Shown here one piece after another: positions 1 through 5,328 of a stretch of 7,931 nt of DNA. The stretch is taken from NCBI GenBank assembly GCA_945787265.1, contig CALZHS010000163.1, positions 1 through 7,931 of the forward strand, read 5' to 3'. Within the stretch, counting starts at the first letter, position 1. Every line of letters begins with the position of its first letter. Below the pieces are notes generated by a model. It worked only from the letters and a program-made list of their open reading frames with translations. It ran no database searches and was not told where the DNA came from. The position numbers were made by a program, and so were the translations under genes. Source of the stretch: an uncultured Gammaproteobacteria bacterium (GTDB lineage Bacteria; Pseudomonadota; Gammaproteobacteria; GCA-001735895).

Positions 1-815
1 TGACAGGTCGGGCAGTAGTACATTTTGCGGCCACCTGCATTAATGCATTTAATTTCATTACCGCAGTAGTGGCAGGGCTCACCCGCGCGATCGTAGGTAT
101 TAAATCGAATTTCGGCCCTCGATATTTTCCCCTCGGACCTGAGCTTTGCGACGATACGCGGGGGATTAATAATACCGCTCGTGCGGTAAGAGCGTTGCGT
201 AATTCGGATAATCTGTTTTGCCAGTTTCATTAATTCGGCTGGACTGCATTGTGCCGGTTTACGCAGGGGATGCAGACGCGACCGGGTCAGGATCTCGGCG
301 CGCAGATAATTTCCAAGACCCGCGAGAAAGCCCTGGTCGAGCAGTAACCCGGCCAGTTGCCGATTCCTGAACCGATCTGAACGAAGCCTGTTTGCGATAA
401 ATTCAGCATCGGGCCTTTGGTTCAAGATGTCCGGCCCCAGCTTCGAAAGAAACGGATGTTCCTGCAATTCGTCAGTTCGCATAACCTCGATTTCAGATGC
501 ACTGAATAAAAACGCACTACCTGCCCTGTTGCGGATCGCCAACCTGAGCTGTCGATTGGTAACGGGGGGCTGCCCACCAGGATCGACGAACCAGCGGCCG
601 TAGAGTTGATTGTGACTGTAGATGACCCAATCGTTGTCGAAAAAGACCAGAATTGCCTTGCCCCGACTTTCAACCCGCAGGATCCGTTGGCCGGTCAGGT
701 ACTTTTGGTACTTGTGCAGGTGCGTAAACGAAAACTTCACTTCGATCGTCAACCGATCCACCAGTACGGCAGCAATCATATCGGCCGCTATCCGGATTTC
801 GGGACCCTCAGGCAT
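1..815 (-). CDS. nei: Endonuclease VIII (DNA glycosylase/AP lyase), 3' end cut by window edge
   Basis: Base-excision repair enzyme of the Fpg/Nei family, which removes oxidised pyrimidines and cleaves the resulting abasic site by beta,delta-elimination. I translated 271 codons without a stop. The protein begins MPEGPEIR, giving the N-terminal proline nucleophile and adjacent catalytic glutamate of the family after Met removal. Lys53 in SRGKAI matches the conserved beta-hairpin lysine. YSHNQLYG (about 70-77) and the helix-two-turn-helix LLDQGFLAGLGNYLRAEI match E. coli Nei rather than Fpg. The C-terminal zinc finger is visible as Cys248, Cys251, Cys268 and Cys271, with Arg263 in its hairpin. 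E. coli Nei ends two residues after the last cysteine, so probably only a few residues are missing. It lies 45 bp behind a tRNA terminator. I found no convincing promoter of its own, so read-through from the tRNA unit is possible. Confidence 0.95.
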   Translation of the reverse strand, partial: MPEGPEIRIAADMIAAVLVDRLTIEVKFSFTHLHKYQKYLTGQRILRVESRGKAILVFFDNDWVIYSHNQLYGRWFVDPGGQPPVTNRQLRLAIRNRAGSAFLFSASEIEVMRTDELQEHPFLSKLGPDILNQRPDAEFIANRLRSDRFRNRQLAGLLLDQGFLAGLGNYLRAEILTRSRLHPLRKPAQCSPAELMKLAKQIIRITQRSYRTSGIINPPRIVAKLRSEGKISRAEIRFNTYDRAGEPCHYCGNEIKCINAGGRKMYYCPTC

Positions 816-860
816 TTTCTTATGATCCTGTTTGTTTCGGCCTGGTGCTGCCAGACATGT

Positions 861-887
861 AAATAAAAAAGGCCCCTGTAAGGGGCC
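861..887 (-). terminator. Intrinsic terminator behind tRNA-Ser
   Basis: Read on the minus strand, a 7-bp GC-rich stem (arms 881-887 and 871-877, 3-nt loop) is followed directly by six T residues and then ATTT. It sits 8 nt beyond the tRNA CCA end and 45 bp before nei, so it should end the tRNA transcript and limit transcription into nei. Confidence 0.85.
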
Positions 888-894
888 CGAAATT

Positions 895-982
895 TGGCGG
901 AGAGCGAGGGATTCGAACCCCCGGACCCTTTCGGGTCAACGGTTTTCAAGACCGCCGCATTCGACCACTCTGCCAGCTCTCC
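895..982 (-). tRNA. tRNA-Ser (anticodon UGA), CCA encoded
   Basis: An 88-nt class II tRNA. The acceptor arms GGAGAGC (976-982) and GCTCTCC (899-905) pair fully. They are followed by discriminator G and an encoded CCA (895-897). The anticodon stem-loop CGGTCTTGAAAACCG places TGA at 946-948 on the minus strand, which reads UCA and other UCN serine codons. The long variable arm is a GACCC/GGGTC stem with a GAAA loop, typical of serine tRNAs. The T-arm carries GGTTCGAATCC. I saw no duplicated 3' end or integrase nearby that would suggest use as an attachment site. Confidence 0.97.
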
Positions 983-1064
983 TGATATTTCGTATCGTAG
1001 TATTTACAAAACTAGTTTGGTACTGCGCGATGAGCAAGCTTTTCAGTCCGCCTGACGCGGGCGT

Positions 1065-1092
1065 ATTATAGTCGTTTAAGCCGGCTAGTCAT
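1065..1092 (-). promoter_or_regulatory. Promoter for tRNA-Ser
   Basis: On the minus strand, a perfect -10 box TATAAT (1065-1070) lies 16 bp behind ATGACT (1087-1092), a 4/6 match to the -35 consensus. The bases just after the -10 (CGCCCGCG) are very GC-rich, the discriminator type associated with stringently controlled stable-RNA promoters. The inferred start near 1058 would leave a leader of about 75 nt to be processed off the tRNA. Confidence 0.65.
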
Positions 1093-1238
1093 TAGCAAAT
1101 TGAGCAAAAAGCGGCTTGAATTTGTTTTTTATGACCACAACTATAAACGAGTTGGCCAATGCCCCGAGCGGCCTATAACCCTACTATTTGGGGGCTTGCT
1201 ATAGGTTGATCATGAACTTAAAATGCTCTGCATTGGTC
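1093..1238. other. Intergenic spacer between divergent tRNA-Ser and yccA, with nested inverted repeats
   Basis: No open reading frame here is supported. Two nested dyads are visible: an outer 9-bp pair (1154-1162 with 1230-1238, one mismatch) and an inner 6-bp pair CCTATA/TATAGG (1172-1177 with 1200-1205). The outer right arm touches the -10 box proposed for yccA. The dyad could be an operator-like site or chance; no regulator is identified. Confidence 0.35.
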
Positions 1239-1265
1239 TATACTAGACTGGTTAAGTAACGGAGA
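1239..1265 (+). promoter_or_regulatory. Probable yccA -10 box and ribosome binding site
   Basis: TATACT (1239-1244) is a 5/6 match to the -10 consensus, about 26 bp before the start codon. The best -35 at proper spacing (CTTAAA, 1217-1222) is weak, so an activator may be needed or the assignment may be wrong. A clear Shine-Dalgarno GGAGA (1261-1265) sits 5 nt before the ATG and fixes the yccA start. Confidence 0.45.
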
Positions 1266-1270
1266 TAATC

Positions 1271-1933
1271 ATGCAATTGAATACTGCTGTAACCCGCTCT
1301 CAAGAAGCGATCTTGGCAACCAACAAGGTTATCAAGAACACCTACATCCTGCTGTCCGGCACGCTGTTGTTCAGTGCTTTTGCCGCTTACCTGGGTGTCA
1401 CCTCGGGAATCGGGCACGGTACGGCACTGGTCGCTAGTATTGTGGCCATCGTGATGCTGTGGTTTGTTTTACCGAGAACTGCAAATTCTGCCACCGGTAT
1501 TCCAGTACTATTTGCCATTACCGGCCTGCTAGGCTTCGGATTAGGCCCGGTACTGAACTACTACCTTTCGGTTAATCCCAGTATCGTCATGACCGCCCTT
1601 GGTGGCACCGGAACCATCTTCCTTGGCCTTTCGGGCTATGCCCTGACCACGCGCAAGGATTTCAGCTTTCTGGGCGGTTTCGTCATGGTGGGTATGCTGG
1701 TGGTACTCGGCGCCGCCGTACTGAATATTTTCCTGGGAATCCCGGCACTGTTCCTCGCGGTTAACGCCGCCGTGGTGTTGATTATGAGTGCTTTCATCCT
1801 GTGGGAGACTTCGTCCCTGATCCATAACGGTGAGACTAATTACATCATGGCTACAGCCGGCCTGTTCCTGTCGATCCTGAACATGTTCCAGGCCCTGCTG
1901 CACCTGCTGGGGGCTTTTGGAGGCAACGATTAA
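1271..1933 (+). CDS. yccA: YccA, Bax inhibitor-1 family membrane protein
   Basis: Inner-membrane protein of the Bax inhibitor-1/UPF0005 family. In E. coli, YccA binds the FtsH/HflKC protease and slows its degradation of membrane substrates; that role is carried over here from the family. The 220 residues match the usual length (E. coli 219). Seven hydrophobic stretches are visible at about 24-42, 50-68, 77-97, 105-122, 132-153, 158-178 and 192-213. Conserved blocks shared with E. coli YccA are NKVIKNTY (18-25), GFGLGPVLNYYL (88-99), TTRKDFSFLGG (126-136) and GETNYI (187-192). The N-terminal 20 residues are polar and cytoplasmic, lacking a cleavable signal. The ATG is set by the GGAGA ribosome site. 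The gene is closed by a strong terminator 21 bp downstream and is divergent from tRNA-Ser, so it appears to be its own unit, with possible read-through into the small gene behind it. Confidence 0.93.
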   Translation: MQLNTAVTRSQEAILATNKVIKNTYILLSGTLLFSAFAAYLGVTSGIGHGTALVASIVAIVMLWFVLPRTANSATGIPVLFAITGLLGFGLGPVLNYYLSVNPSIVMTALGGTGTIFLGLSGYALTTRKDFSFLGGFVMVGMLVVLGAAVLNIFLGIPALFLAVNAAVVLIMSAFILWETSSLIHNGETNYIMATAGLFLSILNMFQALLHLLGAFGGND

Positions 1934-1954
1934 TCGTCGCCAATACGATTGCTA

Positions 1955-1985
1955 AATAAGCCCCGTTCGCGGGGCTTATTTTTTT
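1955..1985 (+). terminator. Intrinsic terminator of yccA
   Basis: A perfect 11-bp stem (1955-1965 with 1970-1980) closes a TTCG tetraloop, and seven T residues follow (1979-1985). It ends just 2 nt before the Shine-Dalgarno of the next gene, so it separates yccA from that gene by termination efficiency rather than distance. On the minus strand the stem lacks a clear T tract, so it is a poor terminator for ispD. Confidence 0.92.
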
Positions 1986-1997
1986 CTGGAGATAAAT

Positions 1998-2177
1998 GTG
2001 GACTGGTTGAAAATAGGTTCGGCGCTGTTCCTGGTCGCAATGATTATTTTCCTGTTTCCGCGCGCGAAGCAGGTGATCGAGAATACGCCCAAGGGAAGTA
2101 TGAAAGACTGGATGGGCTATATCGTGCCGATGCTCGCGGTGATTCTATTCATCATTTTGCTGATCACGCTGGTTTAA
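1998..2177 (+). CDS. Small two-helix membrane protein of unknown function, GTG start
   Basis: A 59-residue protein I do not recognise by name. It begins MDWLKIGSALFLVA (GTG read as Met). It has two hydrophobic helices, about 5-20 and 41-58, joined by a polar, lysine-containing linker with PRAKQVIENTPKGS (21-34). A hairpin in the inner membrane is the natural reading. The start is supported by GGAGA at 1988-1992, 5 nt before the GTG; an overlapping ATG at 1997 is closed by a stop after four codons. No promoter fits in the 12 nt after the yccA terminator, so expression probably depends on terminator read-through from yccA or on a promoter inside yccA. Its last 33 bp overlap the end of ispD on the other strand. 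The codon pattern and amphipathic layout argue for a real gene, but function is open. Confidence 0.75.
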   Translation: MDWLKIGSALFLVAMIIFLFPRAKQVIENTPKGSMKDWMGYIVPMLAVILFIILLITLV

Positions 2178-2864
2178 CCAAATTTTCTCCGCCAGCGACA
2201 GGTCCCCTGGCGACGTAATCTTGAAGTTATCAGCCTCCCCGGCCACCAGTCGCGGCGCATGACCCATTAGCTCAACCGCCTCGGCGTCGTCGGTTATTGA
2301 CAGGTTTTTATCGATTACCTGTTTGAGGGCATTGAGTAACGGCTGCAAATGAAATACCTGGGGTGTGAGCGCACGCCACAGCCCGTCACGGGACAGCGTC
2401 GCGTAAATTTCCATATCGTTGCCCTGCCGTTTCAGCGTATCGGTCACCGGCGTCGCCAGTATCGCACCTGCGGTATGCTGCCTTGCGGCTTCAATAACAT
2501 TGCTCAGATCCCGGTGGCTGACCAGTGGCCGCACCGCGTCGTGCACCAGCGCAATCGCATCGTTGCCAAATCGATATTGCAGTGTCGTGAGCCCGCTGTA
2601 GACCGAGTCGTGGCGATGCCGTCCCCCCGTGGTCGTAAACAGGGGTTTTTCTGCGGCATAGGCAATCGCATCCCAGTGTTGATCGTCATCCCGCAATACG
2701 ACGACGACCCCGTCAATCTCCGGATGTGCCAACAATCGATCGAGACAATGTTCGATCACCGTTTTATCCTGGAAAGACAGGTATTGCTTGGGAATTTCGC
2801 TCTGCATACGCTGCCCGGTACCGGCAGCGGGAATGATTGCCCAGACCGGGGTACTACTCCCCAT
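2145..2864 (-). CDS. ispD: 2-C-methyl-D-erythritol 4-phosphate cytidylyltransferase
   Basis: Third enzyme of the MEP isoprenoid pathway: it joins MEP and CTP to give CDP-methylerythritol and pyrophosphate in the cytosol. The 239-residue protein has the nucleotide-binding start IIPAAGTGQRM with Arg19, followed by PKQYL with Lys26, the two residues that hold CTP and the transition state. Also present are GGRHRHDSVYSGL (80-92), VHDAVRP with Asp109, TDTLKR (141-146), Arg159 in the dimer arm, ALTPQVF (165-171), TDDAEAVE (191-198) and Lys215 in FKITSP. I chose the ATG at 2862-2864 because AGGAGG lies 9 nt upstream; an in-frame ATG three codons earlier abuts that site. The gene overlaps the end of ftsB by 11 bp, so translation is probably coupled. 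ispF, its common partner, does not follow; a convergent gene does. Confidence 0.95.
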   Translation of the reverse strand: MGSSTPVWAIIPAAGTGQRMQSEIPKQYLSFQDKTVIEHCLDRLLAHPEIDGVVVVLRDDDQHWDAIAYAAEKPLFTTTGGRHRHDSVYSGLTTLQYRFGNDAIALVHDAVRPLVSHRDLSNVIEAARQHTAGAILATPVTDTLKRQGNDMEIYATLSRDGLWRALTPQVFHLQPLLNALKQVIDKNLSITDDAEAVELMGHAPRLVAGEADNFKITSPGDLSLAEKIWLNQRDQQNDE

Positions 2865-3150
2865 CGGTATCATCCTCCTGTTTCGGAATCAGCTGGATGA
2901 AGGTTTCGCCCTGCTTGATCATGCCGAGATCGTTACGGGCTTTCTCCTCAAAGGCATCGAGACCGTTCTGCAGGTCGATTACCTGCGCTTCGAGTATCCG
3001 ATTGCGTGCTTCGAGTTCCTTTAGGCGCTGCTTTTGAAGCTCGAGTTCGCGCGTTAGCTGCACAACTTCTGACAGGCTTCCGTCACCAAACCATAATTTA
3101 TACTGCAGACCGACGAGTACCAGGATCAGTATGGTAATCAGGGTCTTCAT
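2854..3150 (-). CDS. ftsB: Cell division protein FtsB
   Basis: Bitopic inner-membrane protein of the divisome. With FtsL and FtsQ it forms the complex that activates septal cell-wall synthesis by FtsWI. The 98 residues (E. coli FtsB 103) show a short cytoplasmic tip and one membrane helix at about 4-19. The family signature LQYKLWFG (15-22) follows. A heptad-type coiled coil runs through about 27-65 (RELELQKQRLKELEARN and after), then the conserved periplasmic block ARNDLGMIKQGETF (71-84) with LIP. The acidic tail EDDTDGE is variable in the family. It starts 18 bp after the eno stop and overlaps ispD by 11 bp. No strong Shine-Dalgarno precedes the ATG, so its translation may depend on coupling to eno. 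The eno-ftsB-ispD order is common in gammaproteobacteria such as Pseudomonas. Confidence 0.95.
   Translation of the reverse strand: MKTLITILILVLVGLQYKLWFGDGSLSEVVQLTRELELQKQRLKELEARNRILEAQVIDLQNGLDAFEEKARNDLGMIKQGETFIQLIPKQEDDTDGE
2874..2879 (-). promoter_or_regulatory. Ribosome binding site deciding the ispD start
   Basis: AGGAGG on the minus strand lies inside the last codons of ftsB. The first in-frame ATG (2871-2873) follows it with no gap, whereas the ATG at 2862-2864 is 9 nt away, a workable spacing, so the downstream ATG is preferred. Confidence 0.7.
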
Positions 3151-3168
3151 CGATTCACGGCAGCCGCG

Positions 3169-4449
3169 CTACAGGTTTTTAAAAGCCGACTTTCCCGGGA
3201 ATCTTGCGGCCTCGCCGAGCATTGCTTCGATGCGCAGCAACTGGTTGTACTTGGCGACCCGATCCGAACGCGACAGCGAGCCGGTTTTGATCTGGCCTGC
3301 ACAGGTAGCAACCGCGAGATCGGCGATGGTGACGTCCTCGGTTTCACCCGAACGATGCGAAATAACAGTAGAATAGCCGGCCTCATGCGCCATCGAGATA
3401 GCGTCCAGGGTTTCACTCAGGGTTCCGATCTGATTAAACTTGATCAGAATTGAATTGGCTATGCCCTGTTCAATCCCGCGCGCGAGGATACGGGTATTGG
3501 TTACAAACAGGTCATCACCCACGAGTTGAATTTTACTGCCCAGTTGCCCGGTAAGGATGGCCCAGCCTTCCCAGTCGCCCTCATCCATGCCGTCTTCGAT
3601 GCTGATTATCGGGTATTGATCAACCCAGCCTGACAGGTAGTCGGCAAAACCGGCGGCGTCGAATGCGCGACCTTCCGAGGCCAGCTTGTATTTTCCGGAT
3701 TCGAAGAACTCGGAACTGGCGACATCGAGCCCAAGACAGATGTCTTTGCCAGCCTGGTACCCGGTCTTGTCGATAGCGGTTAATATGACCTCGATCGCCT
3801 CCTCGTTGGAGGATAAATCAGGCGCAAAGCCGCCTTCGTCACCGACCGCGGTATTCATCCCCTTTGCTGCCAGTACCGATTTCAGCGCGTGAAATACTTC
3901 CGCGCCACAGCGCAACGCCTCGCTGAAACTGGGTGCGCCCACCGGCAGGATCATGAACTCCTGCATGTCGACGCTGTTGTCGGCATGGGCGCCACCGTTG
4001 ATGATGTTCATCATCGGCACCGGCAACAGGTTTCCTTTTTCACCCCCCAGGAACCGGTAGAGTGGCTGCCCGGCCTCGCTCGCCGCGGCCTGAGCGTTTG
4101 CCAGCGATACGGCAAGTAAAGCATTGGCACCGAGGTTACTCTTGTTGTCACTGCCATCGAGTTCGATCATCGCCTGATCGAGCCCACGCTGGTCATTGCA
4201 ATCGCGTCCAATCGCGATTCCGGCTAACTCGTGATTGATATGGGATACAGCCCTGGTCACGCCTTTACCGAGATAGCGGTTGATGTCACCGTCACGCAAC
4301 TCGATAGCCTCGCGCTCACCCGTGGAAGCCCCGGAAGGTGCTGCTGCCCTGCCCATGCTCCCGCTTTCCAGTATCACATCGGCTTCAACGGTCGGATTGC
4401 CGCGCGAATCAAGAATTTCTCGGCCGATGACCTTGCTAATCCTGGTCAT
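3169..4449 (-). CDS. eno: Enolase (2-phosphoglycerate dehydratase)
   Basis: Glycolytic and gluconeogenic enzyme interconverting 2-phosphoglycerate and phosphoenolpyruvate with two Mg2+ ions; in many proteobacteria also a degradosome component. At 426 residues it is near the family length (E. coli 432). Visible active-site residues are His155 (GGAHADN), Glu164 (DMQEF), Glu205 (GDEGGFAP, the catalytic base partner), metal ligands Asp242, Glu285 (SIEDG) and Asp312 (VGDDLF), the catalytic Lys337 (IKFNQIGT), His365 in SHRSGETED, and Lys388 (QIKTG). The N-terminal loop SGASTGERE (39-47) is the mobile lid. GGAG lies 5 nt before the ATG, and the gene starts 20 bp after the kdsA stop. Its product phosphoenolpyruvate is the substrate of the neighbouring KdsA. 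No lesion is seen, unlike in the two genes upstream. Confidence 0.98.
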   Translation of the reverse strand: MTRISKVIGREILDSRGNPTVEADVILESGSMGRAAAPSGASTGEREAIELRDGDINRYLGKGVTRAVSHINHELAGIAIGRDCNDQRGLDQAMIELDGSDNKSNLGANALLAVSLANAQAAASEAGQPLYRFLGGEKGNLLPVPMMNIINGGAHADNSVDMQEFMILPVGAPSFSEALRCGAEVFHALKSVLAAKGMNTAVGDEGGFAPDLSSNEEAIEVILTAIDKTGYQAGKDICLGLDVASSEFFESGKYKLASEGRAFDAAGFADYLSGWVDQYPIISIEDGMDEGDWEGWAILTGQLGSKIQLVGDDLFVTNTRILARGIEQGIANSILIKFNQIGTLSETLDAISMAHEAGYSTVISHRSGETEDVTIADLAVATCAGQIKTGSLSRSDRVAKYNQLLRIEAMLGEAARFPGKSAFKNL

Positions 4450-4469
4450 ATAAACTCCACGTCTATTTC

Positions 4470-5328
4470 TTAATCGAGCTGCAGAAGCTGGTTTTCATGC
4501 AGCGGAGAAGCCTTGGTGGTCTGGTCGAGCTGCACCAGCACTTCAAGCAGTGAGCGCATCTCTGACAGTGGCCAGGCATTGGGGCCGTCACTCAGGGCCT
4601 TGTCGGGGTCGGGATGCGTTTCCATGAACAGTCCCGAGACGCCCGCCGCCACAGCGGCTCGCGCCAGTACCGGCACAAACTCGCGCTGTCCACCCGAGGA
4701 GCTGCCCTGTCCACCGGGCAATTGCACTGAATGCGTGGCATCGAAAACAACCGGGCAACCGGTTTGGCGCATGACCGCCAGCGAACGCATATCCGATACC
4801 AGGTTGTTGTAACCGAAGCTAACTCCGCGCTCGCAAACCATGACCTGCTGGTTTCCAGTCTCCCGTGCCTTGTTGACGACCTGCTGCATGTCCCAGGGCG
4901 AAAGAAACTGGCCCTTTTTGATGTTGACCGGTTTTCCCTGCGACGCGACGTTTTGAATGAAATGGGTTTGCCGGCACAGGAAAGCCGGCGTCTGCAGCAC
5001 ATCGACCACGCTGGCAACGGCGTCGAGGGGGGTATCTTCATGCACGTCGGTGACGATGGGTACGCCCAGATCGGCGCGCACTTTTTCAAGAATCGCGAGC
5101 CCTTTTTCAATGCCGAGGCCACGAAAACTTTGACTGCTGGAACGGTTGGCCTTGTCAAAAGATGACTTGAAAATAAATGGGAGTTTTAAATCCAGGCAGA
5201 TCTGCTTGGCAGATCTGCTTTAACTCTCCCGCGGTATCCATTGCCAACTGTTCCGATTCAACCACGCAGGGACCGGCCATCAGGAACAGGGGTCGATCCA
5301 GCCCAACTTCGAAATCACAAAGTTTCAT
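4470..5328 (-). pseudogene. kdsA: KDO-8-phosphate synthase, frameshifted by a 13-bp tandem duplication
   Basis: Cytosolic enzyme condensing phosphoenolpyruvate and arabinose 5-phosphate to KDO 8-phosphate, the first committed step toward the KDO sugars of lipopolysaccharide. The ATG (5326-5328) directly abuts the pyrG stop, as TAAATG. The first 40 codons read normally (MKLCDFEVGL..., AGPCVVES, ELKQIC). A duplicated 13-mer then shifts the frame and translation stops at a TGA (5155-5157) after 57 residues. In the shifted frame the protein continues as LPFIFKSSFDKANRSS, VTDVHEDTP, NIKKGQFLSP, SFGYNNL, DATHSVQ, METHPDP and SDGPN to the stop at 4470. Deleting one repeat copy gives an uninterrupted 281-residue KdsA. 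Cys21 in AGPC, where E. coli has Asn, marks the metal-dependent class. It is either truly inactivated, phase-variable, or a sequence error. Confidence 0.9.
5195..5220. repeat. Perfect 13-bp tandem duplication inside kdsA
   Basis: GGCAGATCTGCTT occurs twice head to tail (5195-5207 and 5208-5220). Each copy contains the 10-bp palindrome GCAGATCTGC (5196-5205 and 5209-5218), a structure that can promote strand slippage. Thirteen is not a multiple of three, so the second copy breaks the kdsA frame; with one copy the frame reads ELKQIC then LDLKLPFIFK, as expected of the family. Confidence 0.95.

Noticed and set aside
816..860. TTTACA as a -35 box for a separate nei promoter
   Set aside because: No -10-like hexamer occurs 15-19 bp downstream, and the motif overlaps the T tract of the tRNA terminator.
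895..982. tRNA-Ser as an integration site for a genomic island
   Set aside because: No repeat of the tRNA 3' end, no integrase and no foreign-looking genes are present in the window; nei and yccA on either side are ordinary chromosomal genes.
1541..1903. Minus-strand open frame of 120 codons opposite yccA
   Set aside because: Rich in His, Gln and Glu as expected of the complement of membrane-protein codons; it is a shadow of yccA.
1949..2218. Plus-strand ATG open frame of 89 codons across the yccA terminator
   Set aside because: It starts inside the terminator hairpin region without a ribosome site; the GTG-started frame at 1998 has a good ribosome site and clear membrane helices.
5181..5194. 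Programmed +1 frameshift at TTT AAA A in kdsA, which would rejoin the correct frame just after the duplication
   Set aside because: A slip of the lysine tRNA on AAAA would restore the frame, but the A-site codon is not rare, there is no stimulating stop or structure, and the undisturbed one-copy gene explains the same bases without recoding.
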